A stretch of DNA of 64,000 bases from Chrysophaeum taylorii (taxonomy: Eukaryota; Sar; Pelagophyceae; Pelagomonadales; Pelagomonadaceae): positions 62,001 through 126,000 of the forward strand of contig JAQMWT010000105.1 in NCBI GenBank assembly GCA_029834535.1, read 5' to 3'. Every line of letters starts with the position of its first letter. Within the stretch, counting starts at the first letter, position 1. Shown piece by piece: positions 1 through 9,453 of the stretch. The position numbers were made by a program, and so were the translations under genes. Under the pieces are notes generated by a model. That model did no database searches, was not told the DNA's origin, and saw nothing but the letters and a program-made list of their open reading frames with translations.

Positions 1-69
1 CCAGCGGCGTGGGCCAGCGGCGTGGGCCAGCGGCGTGGGCCAGCGGCGTGGGCCAGCGGCGTGGGCCAG
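1..69. repeat. 13-bp tandem repeat
   Basis: The unit CCAGCGGCGTGGG is repeated about five times without interruption, and the array probably continues off the left edge of the window. The unit is not a multiple of three and no gene is recognisable across it, so it is best read as a minisatellite. Confidence 0.9.
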
Positions 70-582
70 CGTCATGCCGCTGCGCCCCGAACCTCGTCGC
101 AAGCCACGAGCGCAATGAGGCGACGACGTTTAACAACGCGAAAGACGGCTTCGAGCCTCCTCTTCCCCTCGTCGTCACGACTTGCGCGCTTGAAGTACTC
201 AGCAGGTTTGAACATTTCACTTTTGCTTTGCCGTCCCCTGCAGAGAACGGGTGCACCATAGCTACAAAAAAAGGGCTTAGCAAACCAGATCATTTATTCC
301 GGAATCTTCTGGGGTATCCATTTCCGGATTTTTCATTTTTTTTTTCCCGCGCGAGTCATAACTCTCTTCGTCCACCGGACTTCTCGACGTTACCGCTCGT
401 TTTCACCCGGGGTATAGTTTACGACCGTTTTTTTGAGTTTGGACGAGAGACGCTGTGCGGCGAAGCCGCTGGAGCTGCCCCAAGCTCGGAGCTAGTCGCT
501 AGTAGCCGGCGTCTCTGACGGCCAACAGCGCCTCCTAGCACGGCCACCCGTTACTAGCGGTTCCGAGAGGCTTCGAAAGGAT
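70..582. other. No gene recognised
   Basis: The stretch has open frames, but none has a recognisable domain or a composition that looks like protein. It lies between the left-edge minisatellite and the reading frame that starts at 583. Confidence 0.4.
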
Positions 583-1311
583 ATGAGCGACGTTATCGAC
601 GCCGCCGCCGAAGAGGCCGCTGCGGTTGAGGACGCACTGGCTGGAACGGAGCCGGTCGGCATCGACTTGGACGTTAACGATCTCGTGTACCGCATCTGTC
701 GTTTAGCCCCGAGGGGGCGCTGGTTGGCGCTCGACGATGACTTCTACGGCCCCCACTTCACATAGGCCATCGGCGTCGACTTTGGCGTCGTACACCGCAT
801 CTGCGAGAAGCACGACTGGCTTGAAAAGTTCTTCGTCCGATTCGCTGATGGCTCGGGGTTCTTCCACCGCCCGAGAAGCACGCTGGCGCGGGTTGTGAGC
901 AGGGAGGAGGTCGACCAATACCTCGCCAGGGCCAGGATTTCGCAGCTGAACAAAAGGGAGCGCAAGCGCCTGCAATTTGCCATCGGGAAGGTCAGATGGC
1001 TGATCGTCGACCCAACTCGCTCGTCGGCGCAACTCATCTGTCCGGGTGACCAGATTCCACTTCGCAACTCCCAATACCGCATGGCTGCTCTGCGCAAAGG
1101 CTGGGCCGCCCTTGGGGGGCCGCCGAGGAGCGTCAGAACCATCGACGAGCTCATCAACGAGAACGCCAGTGGACTCTATGGCCGGCCGGCACCCGAAGTA
1201 GGATGGCATGAGATCGAGGAGGTGCCCGAACCCATGGATCTTGACCACACTGACGTCCGGCTTCGACGACGACGACGACGACGCCCCGTCTCCCAGGCCT
1301 ATGCTCCATGA
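583..1311 (+). pseudogene. Unknown protein, interrupted by one in-frame TAG
   Basis: From the ATG at 583 a single frame runs 242 codons to a stop at 1309-1311, interrupted only by TAG at 763-765 (codon 61). The sequence on both sides looks protein-like: an acidic, Ala-rich N-terminus (DAAAEEAAAVEDAL), then a basic helical stretch (REEVDQYLARARISQLNKRE), then an acidic tail and an Arg run at about 1262-1285 encoded by a GAC/CGA microsatellite. I do not recognise a family. It could be a recently inactivated host gene, a base-calling error at the TAG, or two genes. The Arg-rich end may already be outside the original coding region. Confidence 0.4.
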
Positions 1312-1646
1312 GCGTAGCCATGTCCGCTTCGATCGAGGCGTTGATCTTACGCCACTTCTCCTTCCCGTAAGAAGGGAGCACCTCCTGGAAGAGAGGAATG
1401 AAGAAGTGAAAGAGGTATGGGCGGTGCTGGATGATGCTCTCCGAAACATGCTTGCGATTGTGTAGCTTGGGCCAAACCAACCAGATGTTTTTTTTTGAGA
1501 TGGAGCTTGCGAACTTCCTGTCAAAGCTGAACGCCGCCGTCGTGCTCGTTGTCTGTCTGCTGTGTCGTCGGATGCGACCAGTTCGTGGAGCCGCTCCGCC
1601 TCCTCCGCGTCGAGTACGTCGTCCAGATCACCGTCGTCCATTACGG
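1154..1646 (-). other. Coding-looking fragment, unclassified
   Basis: On the minus strand an ATG at 1646 opens an acidic segment (MDDGDLDDVLDAEEAERL). A second minus frame from about 1480 to 1280 carries a protein-like stretch with motifs such as HVSESIIQHRPYLFHF and YGKEKWRKINASIEADM. The two are in different frames, so either an intron or an indel lies between them. No family is recognised. It overlaps the 3' end of the plus-strand frame at 583-1311, so only one of the two can be a normal gene there. Confidence 0.3.
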
Positions 1647-1873
1647 ACGGCCCTGGAGAAGCGAGCCGGCATGGCGCCGCCATGAGCACCGTGACAGCAC
1701 GTTGCGTCAGAAATATATATACCGCAGATACTTTAAACAATATCAAGTTAGGGTTCTAGTAGTATCAGGGTATAGTAGTTCTCCTCGCTGATTGGGAAGT
1801 AAGTGGTTTAGGTTTTGAACCGCCACGTCAGCTCACCCCACCCGCTAACCCCGAGCCTTGCCGTCCCCCTCCA

Positions 1874-1947
1874 TTTCAGCTTGACGCCCTCTCTAAGCTG
1901 CTGCTTCGCATGTTTGCTAATAAGCTTTGAGTCTTAACTCCTAAACA
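1874..1947 (+). repeat. Dispersed repeat R1, copy 1
   Basis: This stretch shares an ordered set of blocks with 23971-24066 (same strand) and 35972-36056 (reverse strand): TTTCAGCT.GACGC, CTAAGCTGCTGCTT, then TTTGAGT..TTACTCCTAAAC. It is non-coding. The family is unknown and no terminal features are visible. Confidence 0.6.
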
Positions 1948-2046
1948 AACAAACCCCGCGTTGTTGACCCCCCGAGAAGCGCGGGGCGAACCTCGGAGTG
2001 GCGTGCTTGCGGGGCGAAGCGTGCGGGGGCTTCTGCGGTTTGCCAC

Positions 2047-2513
2047 CGGCTTCGGTGCTGGCTAAGCGTCGTCGGTGTCGTCAGAAGCGGCGACGGGAGC
2101 GGCAAGGGACTCGATGAGCAAAGGCTCGTCGTCGTCGTCGTCGGGCGTGCCGTCTTCACAGACATCCGCGCACTCAAGAATGAAGTCGCCAGGCTCCGCG
2201 GTACATTGGTTGAGGAGGTTGATGTAGGTGAAGAGGAGCTGGTGTCCGTGTCGGGACTTGGTGTGGACGACCCCGGGGGCCTTGCAGCAGCGCTCGCTCG
2301 ACGTTGCCGGCCTGAACGGCGAGGCGATCAAGTCGAGGGGCGGTCGGGGGGATCTAACTGGGCAGCGCCATGGACGGCCCAGTCGGAGGCCACTGCTTCC
2401 ATATCTGGACGACAGCGACGAGCGCCGCTCAACCCGTTGAGCTGACTTGCCCGTCGCGCGAGCGAGTGCGTGCAGCCGCGTGCATTTCCGTTCGAACGTG
2501 CCGTCACCCTCAA
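2047..2513 (-). pseudogene. hAT transposase C-terminal relic (family B)
   Basis: A minus-strand frame (2062-2331) contains the degenerate SSER core of the hAT C-terminal dimerisation region, followed by HQLLFTYINLLNQ and an acidic tail with a run of Asp. It aligns along its length with the minus-strand frame at 40363-40746 (VHQLLFSYVNLRLLN), so the two are relics of one family. The catalytic part is not visible here. The upstream part (to about 2513) is in other frames. It is a fragment, not a gene. Confidence 0.55.
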
Positions 2514-2593
2514 AACTCTAGCCCCCCCGCCAAATCCGCAAGTTCAATCAATATCCCCCCAGCGACCTATGACAACTCTATCCCCCAGTGGGA

Positions 2594-5500
2594 TTAGCCT
2601 ACGCCCCTCGTTAGTTTCGCACGAAGCGCGATTCGTTGTTTTCCGAAGAACGTTTGCAGCTTTGCCCGGAGGTAAGAGTCCTGTTCTCGCTCGCCGTGGA
2701 GAGCTTGCCACTCAAAAAAAGGAATGTGAATAACGTCCCAGCCAAGCCGCTTCAGTAGTCGGGATTTGAAGCGCGTAGAGCCGTTTTGAACCGTCGTTCC
2801 CCTGAGGTAGTGGGACGGCCCGTCGACTTCGACCGCACGTTTGGTGTCTGGTTGCGCCATGTCGAGCGACAATCCCTCTTCGGTCACGTACTCGAAGACG
2901 TGCGGCGTCCAGCCACCTCGGTCTAAAGCGGTCGCGACGTCGCGCTGGAGCTGGGACGGCGACGGGTCCCGACTTTGATACGACGCCAGGAGGATCTGCT
3001 GGTGGTTTGAGAGCGGGAAGCTCCGGTAGTCGTCGGGCCACTCGAGACTAAAGTGCAACAAGACGAGATGGAGCTGCGACAGGAGGCGATCATCGAGGGC
3101 ATCGAGATCTGCAACGGCGATAAAGGCGAGCTCTGAGAAAATCCGAGGTTCTTTATTCCAGTCGACGCAGGCGAATGCCCACGCCGTGTTGGCGAGCTCC
3201 TGCGGCTTGAACTCCATCAGCCGCGAAGGAGCCACATCGGCGATCGCATCAAACAGCTGAGGTGCTTCGAAGCCGGCCTTGGCGAAGGCCCACGCCGTGT
3301 TGGCGAGGTTTTGCGGCTTGAATTCGCGCAGCCGCAAAACAGCCGCGCCGGCGATCGCCGCGAAGAGCCGAGGTGCCTCGATGCCCGCCTTCGCGAAGGC
3401 CCACGCCGTGTAGGAGATGTTCTGTGAACTGAATTCGCCCAGCCGGGAAGAGGCAGCGCCAGCGATTGCCGCGAAGAGCCGAGGTGCCTCGATTCCCGCC
3501 GTAGCGAAAGCCCACGCCGTAATAACGAGGTCCTGCGGTACGAATTCGCCTAACCGCGAAGGAGCCGCCTGGGCAATCGCAGCGAAGAGGTGAGGTGCCT
3601 CGATGCCCGCTTTCGCAAAGGCCCAAGCCAGGTTCGCGAGGCTCCGAGCTCCGAACTCGCCCAGCCGCGAAAGCGCGTCCAAGGCGATCGCTGCGAAGAG
3701 TGGAGGCAAGATGATGCGCGCTGTTGCGAAGGCACACGCCGTGTTGGCGAGATCCTGCGGATTGAATTTGCGGAGCTGCGAAAGAGCGGCGACGGCGATC
3801 GCGGCGAAGAGCTGAGGTGATGAGATGCCAGCCGTCGCGAAGGCCCACGCCGTGTTGGCGAGATCCTGCGGATTGAGTTCGCCCAGCCGCGAAAGAGCGG
3901 CGACGGCGATCGCAGCGAAGAGCTGAGGTGCCCTGATGCCCGCCGTCGCGACGGCCCACGCCGTGGTGGCCAAGTTATGCGGTTTAAATTCGGCCAGGCG
4001 CGAAGAAGCCGCGCCAGCGATCGCCGAGAAGAGCTGAGGTGATGAGATGCCAGCCGTCGCGAAGGCCCACGCCGTGTTTGCGAGCTCCTGCGGATTGAAC
4101 TCGCCCAGCCGCAAAGGAACAACGCGGGTGATCGCTGCGAAGAGCTGAGGTGCCACGATGCCCGCCGTCGCAAAGGCCCACGCCGAAATGGCGAGCTCCT
4201 GCGGATTGAACTCGCCCAGCCGCGAAGGAGCAGCGCTGGCAATCGCGTCGAAAAGCATAGGTGCTTCGACGTCTGCCGTCGCGAAGGCCCACGCCGCGGT
4301 GGCGAAGTCCCGCGGATTGAATTCGCCCAGCCGCAAAGGAACGAGGTAGGCGATCGCCGCGAAGAGCCCGGGTGCCACGATGCCCGCCGTCGCGAACGCC
4401 CATGCTAACATGGCGAGCTCCCGCGGCTTGAATTCGCGCAGCCGCAAAACAGCCGCTCTGGCGATCGCGTCGAAAAGCATAGGTGCTTCGACGCCCGCCG
4501 TCGCGAAGGCCCACGCCGTGGTGGCGAAGTCCTGCGGCTTGAATTCGTCCATTTGCAAAACAGCCGCGGCGGCGATCACCGCGAAGAGCTGAGGTGCTTC
4601 GACGCCCGCCGTCGCGAAGGCCCACGCCGTGGTGGCGAAGTCCTGCGGCTTGAACTCGTCCAGACGCAAAGCAGCCGCGCCGGCGATCACCGCGAAGAGC
4701 TGAGGTGCTTCGACGCCCGCCGTCGCGAAGGCCCACGCCGTGGTGGCGAAGTCCTGCGGCTTGAATTCGCCCAGACGCAAAACAGCCGCGCCGGCGATCA
4801 CCGCGAAGAGCTGAGGTGCTTCGATCCCCCTTGTCGCGAAGGCCCACGCCGTGGTGGCGACGTCCTGCGGCTTGAATTCGTCCAGACGCAAAACAGCCGC
4901 GCCGGCGATCGCCGCAAAGAGTTGAGGTGCTTCGACGCCCGCCGTCGCGAAGGCCCACGCCGTGGTGGCGAAGTCCTGCGGCTTGAATTCGTCCATTTGC
5001 AAAACAGCCGCGGCGGCGATCGCCGCGAAGAGTTGAGGTGCTTCGATCCCCCTTGTCGCGAAGGCCCACGCCGTGGTGGCGACGTCCTGCGGCTTGAATT
5101 CGTCCATTTGCAAAACAGCCGCGGCGGCGATCGCCGCAAAGAGTTGAGGTGCTTCGATCCCCCTTGTCGCGAAGGCCCACGCCGTGGTGGCGAAGTCCTG
5201 CGGCTTGAATTCGTCCATTTGCAAAACAGCCGCGGCGGCGATCGCCGCAAAGAGTTGAGGTGCTTCGATCCCCCTTGTCGCGAAGGCCCGCGCTAAGCTG
5301 GCGAGCCCCCGCGGATTGAATTCGTCCATTTGCAAAACAGCCGCGGCGGCGATCGCCGCAAAGAGTTGAGGTGCTTCGACGCCCGCCGTCGCGAAGGCCC
5401 GCGCTATGCTGGCGAGCCCCCGCGGCTTGAATTCGTCCAGACGCAAAACAGCCGCGGCGGCGATCGCCGCAAAGAGTTGAGGTGCCTCGATCCCCCTTGT

Positions 5501-6055
5501 CGCGAAGGCCCACGCCGTGGTGGCCAGCTCCAGCTCGTTGAAGTCGCGAACGCAGCGCCGACAAGCGTCCGCGAGAGCCGTCACGCGGCAATCTCTTCGG
5601 ACGTTTCGGCCACCAAACTTGGCAACGCGGTGCGCGGCAGTCGACAAGTTCCGAGCGCTGAATTTGTCGCCTCGAGCCGCGAAGAGCGAGAGAATCGTCT
5701 CGGGAGTCGCGCCGCGGCCCGTCATCTGCTTTCCCCATTCTATTTGCTGCCACCGCGGTGCCTCAGCGCGGGATTTGGTCTCACTAACCGACGGAGAACA
5801 GTCTCGATCGCTCGCGCGCTGGCTCGGCGAGGGATAGGATCTTCGACCGTCGCGCACCCACCAGTCCACGTCGCCTTGGGTGAACAGCGCAGGAATTCGT
5901 CGTTGATCTTCTCGGCCCAGGTCGTCGAATCGGTTCCCACTTCTCTCCCAGTCCCCGGCATCGTCGCTGCGCCCCGGGTCCATCATCTGCCTGCGCCGAG
6001 AGGGCTCCTCGACACCCAAATCGTCCTCGCGCTTTCTCTTTTTTTTTGTATCCAT
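2594..6055 (-). CDS. Heptatricopeptide-repeat (HPR/OPR-like) RAP-domain protein
   Basis: The 1,153-residue protein is encoded by one uninterrupted ORF. Residues about 1-165 are a charged leader starting MDTKKKRKRED, which looks like a nuclear localisation signal rather than a transit peptide. Residues about 175-970 hold 21 tandem 37-residue repeats and a diverged last unit, with the core AWAFATAGVEAPQLFAAI. The C-terminus has a RAP domain (about 1075-1135) with the hallmark AVEVDGPSHYLRG, then LLKRLGWDVIHIPFFEW. HPR, OPR and FASTK-like RAP proteins are helical-repeat RNA-binding factors that usually act on organellar RNA. The 37-residue period fits HPR better than the 38-residue OPR. Central units are nearly identical in DNA, so the array has expanded recently. 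RNA target and compartment are unknown. Confidence 0.88.
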   Translation of the reverse strand: MDTKKKRKREDDLGVEEPSRRRQMMDPGRSDDAGDWERSGNRFDDLGREDQRRIPALFTQGDVDWWVRDGRRSYPSPSQRASDRDCSPSVSETKSRAEAPRWQQIEWGKQMTGRGATPETILSLFAARGDKFSARNLSTAAHRVAKFGGRNVRRDCRVTALADACRRCVRDFNELELATTAWAFATRGIEAPQLFAAIAAAAVLRLDEFKPRGLASIARAFATAGVEAPQLFAAIAAAAVLQMDEFNPRGLASLARAFATRGIEAPQLFAAIAAAAVLQMDEFKPQDFATTAWAFATRGIEAPQLFAAIAAAAVLQMDEFKPQDVATTAWAFATRGIEAPQLFAAIAAAAVLQMDEFKPQDFATTAWAFATAGVEAPQLFAAIAGAAVLRLDEFKPQDVATTAWAFATRGIEAPQLFAVIAGAAVLRLGEFKPQDFATTAWAFATAGVEAPQLFAVIAGAAALRLDEFKPQDFATTAWAFATAGVEAPQLFAVIAAAAVLQMDEFKPQDFATTAWAFATAGVEAPMLFDAIARAAVLRLREFKPRELAMLAWAFATAGIVAPGLFAAIAYLVPLRLGEFNPRDFATAAWAFATADVEAPMLFDAIASAAPSRLGEFNPQELAISAWAFATAGIVAPQLFAAITRVVPLRLGEFNPQELANTAWAFATAGISSPQLFSAIAGAASSRLAEFKPHNLATTAWAVATAGIRAPQLFAAIAVAALSRLGELNPQDLANTAWAFATAGISSPQLFAAIAVAALSQLRKFNPQDLANTACAFATARIILPPLFAAIALDALSRLGEFGARSLANLAWAFAKAGIEAPHLFAAIAQAAPSRLGEFVPQDLVITAWAFATAGIEAPRLFAAIAGAASSRLGEFSSQNISYTAWAFAKAGIEAPRLFAAIAGAAVLRLREFKPQNLANTAWAFAKAGFEAPQLFDAIADVAPSRLMEFKPQELANTAWAFACVDWNKEPRIFSELAFIAVADLDALDDRLLSQLHLVLLHFSLEWPDDYRSFPLSNHQQILLASYQSRDPSPSQLQRDVATALDRGGWTPHVFEYVTEEGLSLDMAQPDTKRAVEVDGPSHYLRGTTVQNGSTRFKSRLLKRLGWDVIHIPFFEWQALHGEREQDSYLRAKLQTFFGKQRIALRAKLTRGVG
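3190..5530 (-). repeat. 111-bp tandem array coding for 37-residue repeats
   Basis: About 21 copies of a 111-bp unit lie inside the HPR-RAP gene. Units between about 4490 and 5490 differ by only a few bases, with two alternating variants (an RGIEAP form and an AGVEAP form). Units near 3200-4400 are more diverged. This pattern indicates recent unequal exchange or gene conversion in the part encoding the N-terminal repeats, and older, functionally differentiated repeats toward the RAP domain. Confidence 0.9.
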
Positions 6056-7140
6056 CGCGCGCTGGTTTCGACGACTCCTTTTTAATCCTTACCCTCGATT
6101 ATTCTATGGCCGGGCACAACTGACCGCTGCGTCATCGAGCTTTTCGACAGCGTGATCTGAAACGCCCCCTGTCTGCGGCGGCGACAAAGTGGAGAGCGAC
6201 CGATTCGTGGTCGCTGCTGCGACGGGATTTGCAGCGGGATCTAGATATCCATGCGGGAAAGCGATGACCTAGGAGGGAGGTGTGCACAACTCGGATCATA
6301 GCGGGAAGTTGCTTGCTGTGGTCACTGCTCTTCTTGCCGCCATAGGCACCCTTCGACGTGATGCGAGGTTGTTGATGACCATATAGTTTGCGAGTAGTGC
6401 CGTTCTTGTATCCTTGTTCCTTCCTTCGCGAGGTGTTGCCGACAATCTCCACGGGAAAAGAAAGGCTCTCTCTCGACCTTAGTCTCGCGCCTTGACGTCT
6501 CAAGCAAAAAAGGTTCAGGATGATTTTGCAGGAATGTTTTAAATCTCGAAAAAATCGTTTCCTGCGGAGGTTGAGGCGCCAGAGACAGAGCCCCCACCCA
6601 TCGTCGGCTCGTCCGCGATGCCGCCACCATCCGAGTCATAGCGCTTTGTGGAGGAATGAATGCAGACCGCTCTTATTAGTAGAAAGGCGCAAAAAGCCGA
6701 AAAAAAAAATGTCACCTAGACAGCAAAGCAAAAAAAAACGGATCAAAAAGCTGAAGGATGCCGGGGCCGAGGAGATGACGCACGCGCCACCTAAAAGACC
6801 GCCACCGCCGCCGGAGTTGCTGCTCGAGGAAAGTTCGTACCGCAAACTCCCAAGATTCTCGCTCAAACTTCGTCCAGCGCTCTCACGCTCTCGTGCACGC
6901 CGAGAAGTGCGGGCGCAAAACCGTTTATAAATAGCATTGCTCGGGGCGCGGAGAAGAACAGAAAGTAGAGCCCGGGTGAAGCGTTGTGAAATGAATCGGC
7001 AGGCTGTCTGTCAGCAACGTCTTGTTGTCTTAACTCAGTCAAGAAGATCAATGCTCGAGACCCTCGGACCGTACACCACCCAGGTTTTACGCCAGAAAGA
7101 TATCACCATCATTCGTCACGAGTTCGGTCAATTTCGTTGA
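6056..7140. other. No gene recognised; one Lys/Pro-rich ORF
   Basis: This is the 5' flank of the HPR-RAP gene. A plus-strand ORF at 6520-6930 encodes a basic, Pro-rich peptide (KKRIKKLKDAGAEEM, a run of five Pro) with no known domain. Its coding status is doubtful. No RNA gene or transposon end is seen. Confidence 0.35.
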
Positions 7141-7330
7141 AGTTTGATCAATATTGTGGTTGTTTTTTGAAAAATTATTAAAAAAAGCTTGATCAACTTT
7201 GTTGCTTTCGTTTGATCATCATCACTTGAATTTCGTCACTCCGAAGTTGCAATAAGTTTGATCAACACCAACCGTATAAGTTTGATCTGTCTTACCACCA
7301 AGTTTTTGATCACTACTCCTCAAACTTCCA
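7141..7330 (+). repeat. AT-rich block with repeated AAGTTTGATCA motif (block 1)
   Basis: At least six variants of AAGTTTGATCA lie in the same orientation at irregular spacing, at about 7141, 7187, 7209, 7254, 7278 and 7300. The block is clearly richer in AT than its surroundings and has no ORF. A matching block lies at 8206-8385. Such repeated short motifs occur in the subterminal regions of some DNA transposons, but no terminal inverted repeats could be delimited. Confidence 0.6.
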
Positions 7331-7705
7331 CGGTATATTGAACAACAAACTTTGGCACTGACAACCGAACTTTAGTACGAGGCATCATTTTAAGAGGGCG
7401 CGTGTTGGTGCGAAAAAAATGCTCGAAGTACGAGAGCTGCGGCAGATTTTACGGTGGCGTTGCACGCACGGCATGGGCACCCCCCCGTGACAGACAGCCT
7501 TTAGAAGGAGATCCTAAGACAGCGCGGGAGTTTCACGCAGAGAGGGCAGCGACCTCGCCACGCAGTATCCCACGCCTTTGCGTGGGCTAACTAACCTGGG
7601 CTCATTCTCGCACTTTCCATCGTTCGTAGACGCACCCCAAACCATGGCGCTGTTGCCTTTGTTTTCCGCCATTCTTCAGCAACAAGCGGACATCGGACAC
7701 CAGAC

Positions 7706-8135
7706 TTACGCGGTGGTGGTGGTCTGCGCGAGACGGATCAGCCCATTCTGGATCCAAAAATCTCTCCGAGAGGGCGAGCGTCTTTGGAGAATCGACTCGA
7801 GGTCGAGAGCGCGAAACTCGACAACCTCGAGGTGCAACGCTCCTGGAGCCCCCGATGATTGTAGTCCCACACCTGCGCGAGACTGTACGGGACCACGCTC
7901 AGGAGTTCCTCGCCGTCGCGTACCCGATCCGAAATTATCTGTCCAGCTGGAAGATGGGACGCGAACACGTGCCGTTACGCCCGAATAAACAACTCCCCAC
8001 GACACCGTAACTGAACACCTCCTTACCCTCATCCTCGAGCATCTCGACAACCCCATCCCGCCGAAAGATCTTCCGCTCCTGCGTTAGCGTCGAGCACTGC
8101 ACGAGAAAGTCGGCAAATACGACAAGCTGCGGCAT
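7706..8135 (-). pseudogene. Coding-looking fragment, unclassified
   Basis: A minus-strand frame at 8135-7935 (motifs VVFADFLVQCSTLTQERK and VVEMLEDEGKEVFSYGVVG) is followed by protein-like sequence in another frame at 7968-7738 (HLPAGQIISDRVRDGEELLS). The two read as one protein broken by a frame change near 7970. The fragment sits between the two AAGTTTGATCA blocks. I do not recognise the family. Confidence 0.35.
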
Positions 8136-8205
8136 CTCAAGATGTCAACCACCTCGCTGGCACCACCCCTGTTATTCTATAACCCATTCATCAATACGAG
8201 ACTCA

Positions 8206-8385
8206 AAGGTTGATGTGATGATTGTTGATGAAGTTTGTTCACACAAAATTAAATTAGGTTTGACCAAAAAAAAGCTCTAAGTTGTTTTTGGTCACTAATA
8301 TAATGTGCAAGTTTGACACTACTTGATCATCGTAGCTTTGATCATGCAATACTACAAGTTTGGTCACGTAAGTTTGACCATACGC
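8206..8385 (+). repeat. AT-rich block with repeated AAGTTTGATCA motif (block 2)
   Basis: Seven or so variants (AAGTTTGACCA, AAGTTTGGTCA, TTTGATCATG and similar) lie in the same orientation as block 1, at about 8206, 8229, 8257, 8310, 8333, 8355 and 8370. The composition is AT-rich and there is no ORF. Blocks 1 and 2 bracket about 0.9 kb holding the fragment at 7706-8135. Confidence 0.6.
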
Positions 8386-8553
8386 ACGCACCAACACTCG
8401 GAGAGTGATCATCAGGCTTGTCGCCGTGCGACGCGGCGAGTCTCCGCGATGTGACTGACAACCAACTCCTCGAAAACGCTCCGTCTGCCCCCGGCCCCAC
8501 TGCGAACGTTCCGGCTACCAACCGGCCCGCCCGGGAGGCTAAGAGCTACCATC

Positions 8554-9400
8554 CTACGCCGGGAGGGCATTCGCAAGGCTCAGGATTCGTGAGGCACCGT
8601 CGTCCTCCATCATCGGCCTCGTGCGGTCGGGCGAGTAGTGCGTGTGTGTCTTCACCCGCTGAATAACATCCACACACAAGGCCGGCGCTGATACCGCGCT
8701 GTTTTCTTCGTCGCCCAAGAGGATTCGGATGGCATACTTTAGTTCTTCGATGTTTATGACAGAAAAATCCCGGTTCGTCATCATCTCCGTGCCTTTAGCG
8801 GAGATGACGTTGTTGTGGATGTCTATCAAACGCACGTGCCGAGTAGAGCCTTGACTTGCCCTCCATAGAGCCAACCGATACGGCCTCGCGCGGTAGCTGG
8901 ATCTTGTCGGCACAAAGGCTCGGGCTTGTCAACTCTTCTTCTTCGATGAGGTTTCAAAGCCGATCTCGGTCTGGTGCTCGTCGAGCACTTCAACTCGAGG
9001 CAGCGCGGGTGCCAGCAAGTCACTCACTCGGAGGAGAGGGTCGTCTTCTCGATGTACCGCGTATGCTGGGGAGATAGTAGTAGTAGTTGTTGTTGAAATA
9101 GTAGACGGCCGCACGTCCTAAGGTGCGACAGCAAAAGATAAGGACTCGGGGTTGGGCAGTGGGATATTCGTAGAGAGAGATTTTGGCGTTGCGGCTGCAG
9201 CAACGAAAGCAAAAGCCATTTTTACTGCTTGGTACGCTCCCTCGGCAGCCACCGCAGATGATTCAATTCACCCGTTTATATCATCCCGCGGCGTAGTCCT
9301 TGCCTTCGACCGGCGGCTTTACTCGTGCGTCGATGCACGGAAGCGCGTCGTCGTCGTCGCCAATCGTTGGAAGCACCTTTTTTGATCTGCGATGGTGGAT
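8554..9400 (-). CDS. Unidentified gene fragment(s)
   Basis: Three minus-strand tracts look like protein: about 9390-9270 (VLPTIGDDDDALPCIDARV), 9060-8932 (LLRVSDLLAPALPRVEVLDE) and 8830-8554 (RLIDIHNNVISAKGTEMMTN, then NIEELKYAIRILLGDEENS). They are in different frames and end at a stop at 8554. They could be exons of one gene, but I could not fix splice sites with confidence. No domain is recognised. Confidence 0.35.
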
Positions 9401-9453
9401 ATCATCATATTCGGACAACGGAGGAGTCGACAAACGAAGGCGTTTTGGGGAAG

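Noticed and set aside
703-1746. 347-codon open frame on the minus strand
   Set aside because: It is Ser/Arg-rich and lies opposite better protein-like frames on both strands. In GC-rich DNA, long antisense frames are common.
3984-5753. 589-codon minus-strand frame and the plus-strand frame at 4553-5296
   Set aside because: Both are alternate-frame readings of the 111-bp tandem array inside the HPR-RAP gene. Because the unit is a multiple of three, every frame stays open.
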